Source: Desulfocapsa sp. (lineage in GTDB: Bacteria > Desulfobacterota > Desulfobulbia > Desulfobulbales > Desulfocapsaceae). Taken from it: DNA of 11,251 nt. Location: contig JAOZTO010000044.1 in NCBI GenBank assembly GCA_029942265.1, positions 1 to 11,251 of the forward strand. Direction: 5' to 3'. Under the pieces are notes generated by a model that worked only from the letters and a program-made list of their open reading frames with translations, had not been told where the DNA came from and made no database searches. Every line of letters starts with the position of its first letter. The stretch's first letter is position 1. A program made the position numbers and the translations under genes. This document shows positions 1-7,692 of this stretch, piece by piece.

Positions 1-58
1 TTAGCCTATTTTTGAACCGAACCCGAATGTTTACTGATTGCGTCGTAAAACTTTTCAT
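1..58 (-). CDS. Possible 5' end of a downstream gene, cut by the window edge
   Basis: An ATG at 58..56 opens a frame that stays open for 19 codons to the window edge, beginning MKSFTTQSVNIRV. It lies 3 nt after the stop codon of the Smr-domain gene, which would suit the next member of a packed minus-strand operon. I see no clear Shine-Dalgarno sequence at a normal distance; the nearest purine-rich stretch is more than 20 nt upstream. So little sequence is visible that no product can be proposed, and the open frame could be chance. Confidence 0.25.
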   Translation of the reverse strand, partial: MKSFTTQSVNIRVRFKNRL

Positions 59-61
59 CAC

Positions 62-517
62 TTATAAAAGTACGAGACTGATCCCCTTATTCGCATTATT
101 TAGGTGAGGGTGTCGGGTAAGGGCTGGAAAACGCATCAGAAGATTTTTAACAGCCCCGTGGCGGCGAGTGAAATTCTCACCAAAGATCAATTCCGAAATT
201 TCACCTTTAGCAAGAAGATATTCCAGAGTTCTTCGGCATTCTACACGAATCACCCCGCCTTTACCAGTAGAGCCATACCCGTGGATGAGTGTTAGAAGTC
301 TAACCTGCTCAAAACGAGCTGTTGTCAGTTCTCGCTGAAGTCTGGAAAGAGCTTGTCCCACTGTGGGAAGACCTGCTTCAAGGTTAATATTTTTCTGACG
401 AAATTCTATTTTTCCCTTTTTTTCTTGTTGTTTATCTACGTTCTGCTCACTTCCGCAAAATGGACAACAGGTGCTTCGGGAATCAATATCATTACCGCAA
501 ATTTGACACTGTAACAT
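62..517 (-). CDS. Small protein with N-terminal zinc ribbon and C-terminal Smr-like domain
   Basis: The 151-residue product starts with a CxxC-x10-CxxC ribbon (C4, C7, C18, C21) that should bind one zinc. A charged linker follows (about 25-45), then an Smr (MutS2 C-terminal-like) domain over about 45-151. The clearest Smr mark is the HGxG motif at 79-82 with a following glycine-rich turn and R91. The other usual Smr motif, LDxH near the domain start, is not recognisable: the equivalent stretch reads INLEAG around 44-49. Smr domains bind nucleic acid and some nick DNA or cleave RNA, but with LDxH missing, activity here is uncertain. The start is supported by an in-frame TAA 12 nt upstream, although no strong Shine-Dalgarno is visible. 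It lies 46 nt downstream of the Phd-like gene. Domain call fairly sure; cellular role unknown. Confidence 0.7.
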   Translation of the reverse strand: MLQCQICGNDIDSRSTCCPFCGSEQNVDKQQEKKGKIEFRQKNINLEAGLPTVGQALSRLQRELTTARFEQVRLLTLIHGYGSTGKGGVIRVECRRTLEYLLAKGEISELIFGENFTRRHGAVKNLLMRFPALTRHPHLNNANKGISLVLL

Positions 518-563
518 CTGATAAACTCGTTAAAAGGTCAAGCTTTAGATGGCTAAGTATAAA

Positions 564-839
564 CTACAAAAGAAGTTTATTCGCCGATTCTCTGGCATCA
601 GCAATGGCCTTCTCAAGTTTTTTTGATTTTGACCCTTTAATTTTTTTTATCAGCTTCTCGAGATTTTTTTGCATTTCCATAGTATCAGCCTGCGTTTCCT
701 GAAGAGTATCAACGGAAACCAGTGCTGCCATAGGACGTCCAGATCGCTCGATAATGTATGTATCACCAAGAAGAGCCGTTTTATCTAATAACCGCCCAAA
801 ATTCTTCCTGGCATACATTGCAGTAACATTCTCTTTCAT
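564..839 (-). CDS. Phd/YefM-type antitoxin-like protein, apparently without partner toxin
   Basis: The 91-residue protein opens with the Phd/YefM fold pattern. An ARKNFG stretch (10-15) is followed by LLDK, then the strand YIIERSGRPMAALVS (28-42) and a variable C-terminal tail. In known systems the N-terminal half dimerises and binds operator DNA, and the tail wraps and neutralises a toxin. Here the tail is unusually lysine-rich (about 57-78) and ends in a helix with ADARESANKLL. I chose the ATG at 839 because GGGAGGG sits 6 nt upstream. An upstream TTG at 881 overlapping the rel stop has no such support. No RelE, Doc, PIN or similar toxin follows; the next gene is the zinc-ribbon/Smr protein. 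It may be an orphan antitoxin or a plain DNA-binding regulator. Three runs of seven or eight A's lie in the coding strand. Confidence 0.75.
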   Translation of the reverse strand: MKENVTAMYARKNFGRLLDKTALLGDTYIIERSGRPMAALVSVDTLQETQADTMEMQKNLEKLIKKIKGSKSKKLEKAIADARESANKLLL

Positions 840-845
840 ACTCTT

Positions 846-852
846 CCCTCCC
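846..852 (-). promoter_or_regulatory. Strong Shine-Dalgarno that fixes the start of the Phd-like gene
   Basis: The minus strand reads GGGAGGG here, 6 nt before the ATG at 839..837. It is the best ribosome binding site in the left part of the window and lies in the 38-nt gap after the rel stop codon. It implies that the Phd-like gene initiates independently rather than by coupling to rel. Confidence 0.75.
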
Positions 853-877
853 GATAATTTTTTATTGGTTCCTTTTA

Positions 878-3067
878 TCAAGTTCTCCTGGCTGTAATCA
901 CCTGTTCCATTTGACGTAAATGTTGGAGAACTTTTTGCAAATGTCCAAGGTCTTCTACTTCGACAACGATATGAAAATCAGCTGTACCAGCAGGTGTTGT
1001 TCGTGCTGTAATTTCTATTATCTCAGCGTCATAGCTGTTAATTGTGGTGCTGATTGCCGCAAAAATACCTTTTGCATTTTCGGCACTGACCTGAAGTTCA
1101 ACCCTATATCCAGTTTCCTGAGAAGTCGACCACTCCACATGTACCCAGCGTTGCGGATCTGTAGCCAGCAGATTTGCACACTTCGCTTTATGCACAGATA
1201 TACCACGTCCACTTGTGATAAAGCCCATAACCTGATCACCAGGAACCGGATTGCAACAGCGGCTGATTTTAACCATCATATCATCAACGCCATCGATACT
1301 AATAGCAGAACCTGAAGCCAGTTTTTTCCGAGTACCATCCGATACAGACTGCCTGATAGCAGCAGCTTCCTCAACATCGACTAACTGGTTTGCTTCCTCT
1401 TGGCGAATTTCCGGAGGCTGAAGAGTGCGAACAAGATGTGGTATAGTAATCATACCATTGCCCACTTTAGCCAGCATATCCTCAAGAGAATTACAGCGCA
1501 AATCCTTCAAGAGATGTTTCACATGACCACTCTTGACCATTTTCTTCAAGGTAGTCTGATAGTGCTTCAACTCTTTTTCGCATATTTCCCGACCAAGATT
1601 CAGGGCTTTTTCCCTATCCTCTTTTCGCAACCATGAGCGTATACGGGAACGAGCTCTACTGGTTTTAACCAATTCAAGCCAGCCGCGTCGAGGTCGCTGG
1701 CTTTTCGATGTTACAATCTCAAGAATATCACCATTCTGTATCGCATATTTCAAAGGAACGAGTTTACCGTTTACCTTTGCCCCCACACAATGATCACCGA
1801 CTTCAGTATGGATTGCATAAGCAAAATCAATGGGGCTGGAATTGCTTGGTAACTCTTTCACTTCACCCGTTGGAGTTAAAGCATATACTTCAGGAGCATC
1901 AAGTTCACCGTGGACTGTTTCCAAAAATTCGCCCGGGTCCTCTACCTCCTGCAAGGTTTTAACAAGGCTTTTCAATTCCTTGAACAACCTGGTATCATTA
2001 TCAGAGGCTCGTTGTCCTTCTTTGTAAGCCCAATGCGCCGCAACACCTTCTTGAGCAATACGATCCATTTCTTCAGTACGGATCTGAATCTCTATAAAAT
2101 GCCCCCGAGGACCAATAACGGTGGTATGCATGGATTGATAATTATTTGCCTTAGGGACAGAAATAAAATCCTTTATTCGTCCTGAAACTGGTGTCCAGTT
2201 GGCATGGATAATACCAAGTGCCTCATAGCACTCTCTAACATTATTGACAATAATACGAAAAGCGACCTTATCATAAACCTGCTCCAACGGTATCTGTTGA
2301 GCAATAAGTTTTTTATGGATTGAATATAAGTGCTTCGGTCTACCAATAATACGAGTGGGTTTGATATGAGCAGAAGAAAGTTTACTATGAAAAATAGATA
2401 TGACTTCTTCCACATAATTCTGTCGTTCTTCAAGGGAATTTTCGAGCTTCGAAACAAGTTCATCATGCTCCACAGGATAGAGATACTGGAATGAAAGATC
2501 TTCCAGTTCTCTTTTCAGCCAGTCAATACCAAGGCGTGATGCAAGGGGAGCATACAGATCCATGGTTTCACGGGAAATTTCCAGCTGATCTTCAGGTGCA
2601 ACGGTGTCCAGAAGACACATATCCTGAAGCCTATCTGCCAGCTTCACAAGCAGTACTCTGATGTCAGCTGCAATAGCCAGAAGCATTTTCCTGACATTCT
2701 CTGCCTGATGGGTCAATTTAGAATTGTAGTGAACTTTATCAATACGAGTACAGCCATTTACTATACAGGCTACACCATCACCAAATTCATTGCGGAGCTT
2801 GGAAAGTTCCACATCTTCTTTTAATACACCATGGAGCAGTCCAGCAACGATTGTATCAAGATCCAAGGACATGGATGCAAGTGTGGAAGCAACGTGCAGT
2901 ACATGTTCGAGATAGGGAGCACCAGAAAAATGTTGTTTATCGGTATGGACAGAAACAGCAAAATCCCACGCCTTGTCAATGGGACTTAAATCAACCCCGT
3001 TGAGGTAACTTCTGGCCAAGATCTTTAATCCTTCAGGGTTCACCATAGCTGTAAGTTCTTTAGTCAT
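878..3067 (-). CDS. relA: RelA/SpoT-family (p)ppGpp synthetase with degraded hydrolase site
   Basis: This 729-residue long RSH protein transfers pyrophosphate from ATP to GTP or GDP to make the alarmone (p)ppGpp. Domains in order: HD hydrolase-like (about 25-190), synthetase (about 235-350), TGS (about 391-453), helical region, zinc-finger-like CCNPVPGD (604-611, with C630), and ACT (about 653-729). The synthetase keeps GRPKH (242-246), the D266 metal ligand in VYDKVAFR, RIKD (297-300, the RxKD type usual in bifunctional enzymes), H314, and E326 in IEIQIRT. In the HD domain H55, H79 and D145 remain. The HD pair is HG (79-80), the ED pair is KE (83-84), and the usual N of RLHNM is D149, so (p)ppGpp hydrolysis is doubtful. 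The ATG at 3067 overlaps the proS stop by 8 nt with no clear Shine-Dalgarno. M8 (ATG at 3046) is an alternative start. Confidence 0.95.
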   Translation of the reverse strand: MTKELTAMVNPEGLKILARSYLNGVDLSPIDKAWDFAVSVHTDKQHFSGAPYLEHVLHVASTLASMSLDLDTIVAGLLHGVLKEDVELSKLRNEFGDGVACIVNGCTRIDKVHYNSKLTHQAENVRKMLLAIAADIRVLLVKLADRLQDMCLLDTVAPEDQLEISRETMDLYAPLASRLGIDWLKRELEDLSFQYLYPVEHDELVSKLENSLEERQNYVEEVISIFHSKLSSAHIKPTRIIGRPKHLYSIHKKLIAQQIPLEQVYDKVAFRIIVNNVRECYEALGIIHANWTPVSGRIKDFISVPKANNYQSMHTTVIGPRGHFIEIQIRTEEMDRIAQEGVAAHWAYKEGQRASDNDTRLFKELKSLVKTLQEVEDPGEFLETVHGELDAPEVYALTPTGEVKELPSNSSPIDFAYAIHTEVGDHCVGAKVNGKLVPLKYAIQNGDILEIVTSKSQRPRRGWLELVKTSRARSRIRSWLRKEDREKALNLGREICEKELKHYQTTLKKMVKSGHVKHLLKDLRCNSLEDMLAKVGNGMITIPHLVRTLQPPEIRQEEANQLVDVEEAAAIRQSVSDGTRKKLASGSAISIDGVDDMMVKISRCCNPVPGDQVMGFITSGRGISVHKAKCANLLATDPQRWVHVEWSTSQETGYRVELQVSAENAKGIFAAISTTINSYDAEIIEITARTTPAGTADFHIVVEVEDLGHLQKVLQHLRQMEQVITARRT

Positions 3068-4772
3068 TATTCATTGCAATGCGTATAATTTCAAGGATAC
3101 GGTGTGTCACCTGTTGCGGCTCTAGCTCTTCAACACTGCCGTCCTTACGTTGGCGGATTTCCACAACACCATCTTTTGTGAAACGTTTACCCACAGTTAT
3201 GCGCAGGGGAATACCGAGAAGATCAGCATCTTTAAATTTTGATCCTGGCCTTTCATCACGATCATCAAGAAGTACATCAACGCCATATTTCTGTAACTCA
3301 AGGTAAAGCGCTTCTGCTGTTTCAGTGATCGCTGCATCTTTTAGGCCAAGGTTAAGTATGATAACCTGCATGGGCGCAAGAGACATGGGGAAAATCATAC
3401 CGTTTTCATCATGGTTCTGTTCAATGGCTGCTGCAACAATTCGGCTAACACCTACTCCGTAACAGCCCATAACTACCGGTTTGTCTTTCCCATCCTGATC
3501 TTGAAAGACCGCATTCATTACTGTTGAATAACCGGTTCCAAGTTTAAATATATGACCAACCTCTAGCCCCTTTTTCATACCAAGTTTAGCGCCACAGGCA
3601 GGACAGGGATCCTGATCTGTTATCTGACGCAAATCAGCAATTGCCTCAGCCTCGAAATCACGTCCCATATTCACGTTTTTGAGATGATAGTTTTTTTCGT
3701 TGCCTCCTGTTACAAAATTACGCATTGCAGCAACTTCATTATCAACAAGCAATTTAATTTTAATGCCAACTGGCCCAAGATAACCGGTGGGTACACCTGT
3801 TGCATCAAAAACAGCTTTATCTTCAAGCATTGCAACATCTGCAGCACCCAAAAGATTTTTAAGCTTTACCTCCTGTACTTCTCGGTCGCCACGCACAAGA
3901 ACTGCCACGGGAATGCCATCAGCTTCATACACCATTGTCTTTACAAGTTCATGGGGAGCAATTTCCATAAATTCACACACAACAGAAACCTTACGTTTCC
4001 CGGGTGTTTCTACCTTCTCAAGGTCAAGCATCGGGCATTCGTCTGCTTGAGGTGCTGCAATCTCAGCCTTTTCACTATTTGCCGCATAATCACAAGCGGA
4101 ACAGATCACTAAAGTATCTTCACCCGTATCAGCAAGAACCATAAATTCATGGGAAAAACTTCCGCCGATGGATCCGGAATCTGCTTCAACAGGCCGATAC
4201 TCTAAACCGCATCGCTTAAAAATTCGATTATATGCATCAAACATCTGTTGATATGATTTGTTTGCGGCTTCGTCATCCACATCAAAGGAGTATCCATCCT
4301 TCATGATAAACTCACGCCCGCGCATCAAACCAAACCTAGGTCTGATTTCATCACGAAATTTTGTTTGAATCTGATATAGATTTTGAGGGAGATCACGATA
4401 CGATCTGATTTCACGACGAACAATATCGGTGATCACTTCTTCATGCGTTGGGCCTAAACAGGATTCACGATTATGACGATCAACAAATCGAAGTAGTTCT
4501 GGCCCATATTTTTGATACCTTCCGGTTTCGTGCCAGAGATCAGCAGGTTGAACCATCGGCATAAGCAGCTCCTGAGCACCTGCCATAGCCATCTCTTCAC
4601 GAACAATTTTTTCAACTTTTCGAACAGCTGCCAAACCAAGTGGCAAATATGTGTAGATCCCGGCTGTAAGTTTTCGGATATACCCTGCCCGTAATAACAG
4701 GCGATGACTTGCAACTTCAGCTTCAGCAGGGGTTTCTTTCAATGTGGGAATTAACGATTGTGAAAATCTCAT
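3060..4772 (-). CDS. proS: Prolyl-tRNA synthetase, bacterial type with editing insertion
   Basis: ProRS charges tRNA-Pro with proline in the cytoplasm. The 570-residue length fits the bacterial form. Class II motif 1 lies in the N-terminal region up to about 80. The TxE element is GPTHEEV at 107-113. Motif 2 is FRDEIRPRFGLMRGREF (139-155) and motif 3 is GCYGVGVSRIVAA (436-448). The insertion domain (about 224-408), which clears Ala-tRNA-Pro in this family, is present in full length, with K278 where the E. coli enzyme has its editing-domain lysine. Cys pairs C224/C227 and C390/C393 bracket the insertion and could bind a metal; that is inference. The anticodon-binding domain covers about 465-570. 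The ATG overlaps the ispG stop as ATGA, with GAAGG at 4782-4786 giving a 9-nt spacer, so translation is probably coupled to ispG. Confidence 0.97.
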   Translation of the reverse strand: MRFSQSLIPTLKETPAEAEVASHRLLLRAGYIRKLTAGIYTYLPLGLAAVRKVEKIVREEMAMAGAQELLMPMVQPADLWHETGRYQKYGPELLRFVDRHNRESCLGPTHEEVITDIVRREIRSYRDLPQNLYQIQTKFRDEIRPRFGLMRGREFIMKDGYSFDVDDEAANKSYQQMFDAYNRIFKRCGLEYRPVEADSGSIGGSFSHEFMVLADTGEDTLVICSACDYAANSEKAEIAAPQADECPMLDLEKVETPGKRKVSVVCEFMEIAPHELVKTMVYEADGIPVAVLVRGDREVQEVKLKNLLGAADVAMLEDKAVFDATGVPTGYLGPVGIKIKLLVDNEVAAMRNFVTGGNEKNYHLKNVNMGRDFEAEAIADLRQITDQDPCPACGAKLGMKKGLEVGHIFKLGTGYSTVMNAVFQDQDGKDKPVVMGCYGVGVSRIVAAAIEQNHDENGMIFPMSLAPMQVIILNLGLKDAAITETAEALYLELQKYGVDVLLDDRDERPGSKFKDADLLGIPLRITVGKRFTKDGVVEIRQRKDGSVEELEPQQVTHRILEIIRIAMNND

Positions 4773-5845
4773 TTTTCTAAACCTTCTATTATTTTTAGCT
4801 CTGCTAAAAAAGCATCAAGCAACTCGTCTTCTTTAACCTTTTTATACAACACACCTTTTTTGAATATAATACCAACTCCATTGCCACCAGCAAGGCCAAT
4901 ATCAGCTTCCTTTGCCTCACCCGGGCCATTTACGACACATCCCATAACCGCCACTTTAATGGGTGTTTTCATCTTTTGGACGTATCGTTCAACCTCTTCG
5001 GCTATGGAGAACAAATCTATCTGTGTTCTGCCACAGGTCGGACAGGATATCAATTCCGGCCCTCGTTCTCTAATCTTTAGTGATCTGAGTAATTCAAAGC
5101 AGACCCGAATTTCTTCAACCGGATCACGGGTAAGTGAAATACGGAATGTATCTCCAATACCTTCATATAGAAGAATACCAAGTGCAACACTTGATTTGAC
5201 AGTACCTGCGATAAGGCCACCTGCTTCTGTCACTCCGAGGTGCAAAGGATAATCTGTAAGTTTTGATAACTTTCTATATCCATTAATAGCAGTAAGGGTG
5301 TCGGATGATTTGATAGATACTTTAATGTCTTCAAAACCCTGCGTTTCGAGCAAACGGACATTACGCATTGCACTCTCAATCAGGGCATCCGGGTGATCAG
5401 CTGTGGGGTACCCAAATTCCTTGAGCAGATCCTTTTCTATGGAACCGGAATTAACACCAACACGAATAGGCACCTTATGTGATTTTGCAGCCGCAACCAC
5501 ATTGGCCAACTTTTCGGGGCCACCAAGGTTTCCAGGATTTATCCGAATTCCCTGGGCACCGTTGTCCATGGCGGAAACTGCTAACCTGTGATCAAAATGA
5601 ATATCTGCAACGAGTGGAATGGTAATCTTTTCTCTGATAGAACGAATTGCAATTGCAGCATCCTGATCGAGCACAGCCACACGAACTATTTCACATCCTG
5701 CATCTTGCAACTGTTCAATCTGGGCAACAGTTTTTTCAACATCCCTGGTATCTGTATTGGTCATAGACTGTACTGCTATTGGACTATCACCACCAATGGG
5801 CACATGACCAACATATACTTTTCTGGTTTGTCTTCGTAATATCAT
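4769..5845 (-). CDS. ispG: 4-hydroxy-3-methylbut-2-enyl diphosphate synthase (HDS)
   Basis: IspG converts 2-C-methyl-D-erythritol 2,4-cyclodiphosphate to HMBPP, the penultimate step of the MEP isoprenoid pathway, using a [4Fe-4S] cluster. The 358-residue protein is the short bacterial form without the inserted domain of the plant enzymes. The TIM barrel occupies about 1-260, with the typical openings VQSMTNTDTRD (25-35) and RINPGNLGG (101-109). The cluster domain carries C268 and C271 in SCPTCGRT, C303 in GCVVNGPGE, and the fourth ligand E310. The ATG at 5845 lies 4 nt after the tsaB stop and has only an A-rich leader, so initiation may depend on coupling. Its 3' end overlaps proS as ATGA. 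The same operon also carries dxr. Confidence 0.97.
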   Translation of the reverse strand: MILRRQTRKVYVGHVPIGGDSPIAVQSMTNTDTRDVEKTVAQIEQLQDAGCEIVRVAVLDQDAAIAIRSIREKITIPLVADIHFDHRLAVSAMDNGAQGIRINPGNLGGPEKLANVVAAAKSHKVPIRVGVNSGSIEKDLLKEFGYPTADHPDALIESAMRNVRLLETQGFEDIKVSIKSSDTLTAINGYRKLSKLTDYPLHLGVTEAGGLIAGTVKSSVALGILLYEGIGDTFRISLTRDPVEEIRVCFELLRSLKIRERGPELISCPTCGRTQIDLFSIAEEVERYVQKMKTPIKVAVMGCVVNGPGEAKEADIGLAGGNGVGIIFKKGVLYKKVKEDELLDAFLAELKIIEGLEK

Positions 5846-5849
5846 TGTA

Positions 5850-6566
5850 TTAACTTTTTTTTACCAGATTGAGTTCTGCATCGGATGCCCTGACATATAA
5901 AGGCACAGCAGAATCAAGATCCATAATATCATTTTCCTCAAGACGTTCACAACACAGGAAACCAATTGCCGTAGCTGATGGGTAGTGTAAAGATCGTGGC
6001 GCAGTAACAATATGCTCTCCGAAGCCTTCCTGTAATTGCTCTCCAAAAGCAAACATTCCATCACCAACTAGTAGCGTTGGATGAGCCAACTCCTGAATAA
6101 GTTCCCCTGAACTTAAGGCTGCAATTTTTCCATCAGGTCGATAAACCCCACGATCATCACGTTGATACCATCTTCGATACACTTCTTGTTTTCTGGCATC
6201 AATCAACGCACACAGAGGCAATGTTCCAGAACAATTTGCTGCTAGGCCATCGAGCGTGGACACGCCAAGTAGCGGCACATTCATGGCTGTTGCAAGCCCC
6301 TTGACAGTTGCCATGGCAATACGAAGTCCAGTAAACGACCCAGGTCCTAATCCCACTGCAACTGCATCAATATCAGAAAAAATAATATTATTTTCACTGA
6401 GTAACCAATCGATAGCAGTAAGTAGACGCCTAGAGTGAGTCAGTTTACTATTTAATTTCAATGATGCAAGCAGTTCTCCCTGTTGCAAATTCCCCCTGGT
6501 TAAGGCAACAGAGCTACAAGATGTAGCCGTATCTACCGCTACAATCAACGGGTGATCACTGTTCAC
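5850..6566 (-). CDS. tsaB: tRNA threonylcarbamoyladenosine (t6A37) synthesis protein TsaB
   Basis: TsaB is the ASKHA-fold partner of TsaD in the complex that transfers threonylcarbamoyl to A37 of tRNAs reading ANN codons. It is a non-catalytic scaffold. The 238-residue protein has the expected N-terminal VAVDTATSCSSVAL (9-22), the core GLGPGSFTGLRIA (72-84), the DARKQEVY strand (123-130), and the conserved C-terminal PLYVRASDAEL (222-232). It lacks the zinc-binding histidines of TsaD, which rules out that paralogue. The start is GTG at 6566..6564, overlapping the rseP stop as GTGA, with AAGGA about 10 nt upstream. No other start is available near the conserved N terminus. It sits between rseP and ispG in a coupled run. 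Confidence 0.93.
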   Translation of the reverse strand: MNSDHPLIVAVDTATSCSSVALTRGNLQQGELLASLKLNSKLTHSRRLLTAIDWLLSENNIIFSDIDAVAVGLGPGSFTGLRIAMATVKGLATAMNVPLLGVSTLDGLAANCSGTLPLCALIDARKQEVYRRWYQRDDRGVYRPDGKIAALSSGELIQELAHPTLLVGDGMFAFGEQLQEGFGEHIVTAPRSLHYPSATAIGFLCCERLEENDIMDLDSAVPLYVRASDAELNLVKKS

Positions 6567-7642
6567 GACCCAAAAATCCTTGCGATATCATTATAAAACA
6601 CAAATATCATGGCAACACCTAAAAAGGCAATCCCAACCTGTTGAGCAAAAATCTGCATTTTCTCACCCATTGGCTTACGACGAATCGCCTCGATACTCAA
6701 AAACATCAGATGCCCACCGTCTAGGACAGGGATAGGCAATAAGTTCAGAATACCAAGATTAACACTAAGCAGTCCCATAAAGAAAAGAAAATTAATCCAC
6801 CCTGCCTGCATCTGTTTTCCAGCAATTTGAGCAATCAATATGGGGCCACCAAGATCTGAAACAGGAACAACCTGTTGAATCAACTTCACAAATCCAAGCA
6901 CCGTAAGGCTTATATACATCCATGTTTGTGAACAGGCTGCGCTAAAGGCACCTACAAGACCAGTTGGTGTGTAAAAAAGCTCATCGGCTTTGACGATTCC
7001 GATCATAAACCGTTCACCAACTGCTTCTCCGAAAATATTTTTTACTGTCTGTATGGATGGCTTCACCATTAAGGTGATATCTGTATTGCCACGGGCAACC
7101 AGAAAACTAAGTTCTTTCCCTTGAGAATCTTTTACTATATTTAATACGTCCATCCATTCATTCGTGGGATACCCGTCAATATTAAGAATTACATCATCTA
7201 CCTGAACACCAGCAATACCCGCTGGGGAATCAATCGTTACCTGACCAATTTTGGTGGTATCACGACTATCCGGAAGGCCAACAACAAGGAATACAAAAAA
7301 GAAAAGAAGAAGACTAAAAAGCAGGTTAAAAACAGGCCCAGCCAAAACAATTAAAAAACGTTGCCACACTGTCTTGTGAGCAAATGAAGCCTGTTTTTCA
7401 CTATTACTGGCATCTTCCTGTTCATCAGGGTTTTCCCCAAACATTTTCACATATCCACCAAGTGGCAATGCGCTGAGTTGATACTCAGTCTCCCCAACAG
7501 TTTTACTTATTATTTTAGGACCAAATCCGAGAGAAAATTTTAGAACTCTTACTTTAAAGAGTTTAGCAAATAAGAAATGTCCTAATTCATGTACAAAAAT
7601 AAGAATTCCCAAACAAACAATAAACGAAACAACAGTATTCAT
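6563..7642 (-). CDS. rseP: Site-2-type intramembrane zinc metalloprotease RseP
   Basis: RseP cleaves membrane-spanning segments of anti-sigma factors, and in some bacteria signal-peptide remnants, in the inner membrane. The 359-residue protein has HELGH at 18-22 in the first membrane helix (H18, H22 as zinc ligands, E19 catalytic). GFGP follows at 39-42. Further membrane segments lie near 95-122, 235-258, 283-300 and 336-350. The third ligand motif is NLLPIPVLDGG (300-310, D308). Only one PDZ domain is seen (about 124-200), whereas E. coli RseP has two and is longer. I chose the ATG at 7642 because AGAGG at 7647-7651 precedes it and the family usually begins just before the HExxH helix. A longer frame starting with TTG at 7708 is unlikely. 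No anti-sigma gene is nearby. Confidence 0.94.
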   Translation of the reverse strand: MNTVVSFIVCLGILIFVHELGHFLFAKLFKVRVLKFSLGFGPKIISKTVGETEYQLSALPLGGYVKMFGENPDEQEDASNSEKQASFAHKTVWQRFLIVLAGPVFNLLFSLLLFFFVFLVVGLPDSRDTTKIGQVTIDSPAGIAGVQVDDVILNIDGYPTNEWMDVLNIVKDSQGKELSFLVARGNTDITLMVKPSIQTVKNIFGEAVGERFMIGIVKADELFYTPTGLVGAFSAACSQTWMYISLTVLGFVKLIQQVVPVSDLGGPILIAQIAGKQMQAGWINFLFFMGLLSVNLGILNLLPIPVLDGGHLMFLSIEAIRRKPMGEKMQIFAQQVGIAFLGVAMIFVFYNDIARIFGS

Positions 7643-7674
7643 ATAGCCTCTGAAAGTGTATATATTGGTAAACG

Positions 7675-7692
7675 TGATGGCGTTAGCCATCA
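7675..7692. other. Perfect 7-bp hairpin in the dxr-rseP gap
   Basis: TGATGGC, a four-base loop GTTA, and GCCATCA form a perfect inverted repeat in the 77-nt space between the dxr stop and the rseP ATG. No T-tract follows on either strand, so it is not a standard intrinsic terminator. In the mRNA it would fold about 30 nt upstream of the rseP start and could affect stability, processing or initiation. That role is inference. Confidence 0.5.

Noticed and set aside
518..563. Terminator or promoter between the Phd-like and Smr genes
   Set aside because: Only a weak imperfect stem around TAAAG/CTTTTA and a TTGACC with no properly spaced -10 were seen.
840..881. TTG start for the Phd-like gene overlapping the rel stop
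   Set aside because: The ATG at 839 has a GGGAGGG 6 nt upstream and begins at the conserved Phd/YefM N terminus.
920..1315. 131-codon plus-strand open frame opposite the rel 3' region
   Set aside because: It is antisense to the conserved ACT and CC-containing region of rel and has no recognisable domain.
3684..4112. 142-codon plus-strand open frame opposite proS
   Set aside because: It is antisense to the proS editing domain, has biased low-quality composition, no family motif, and no plausible operon context.
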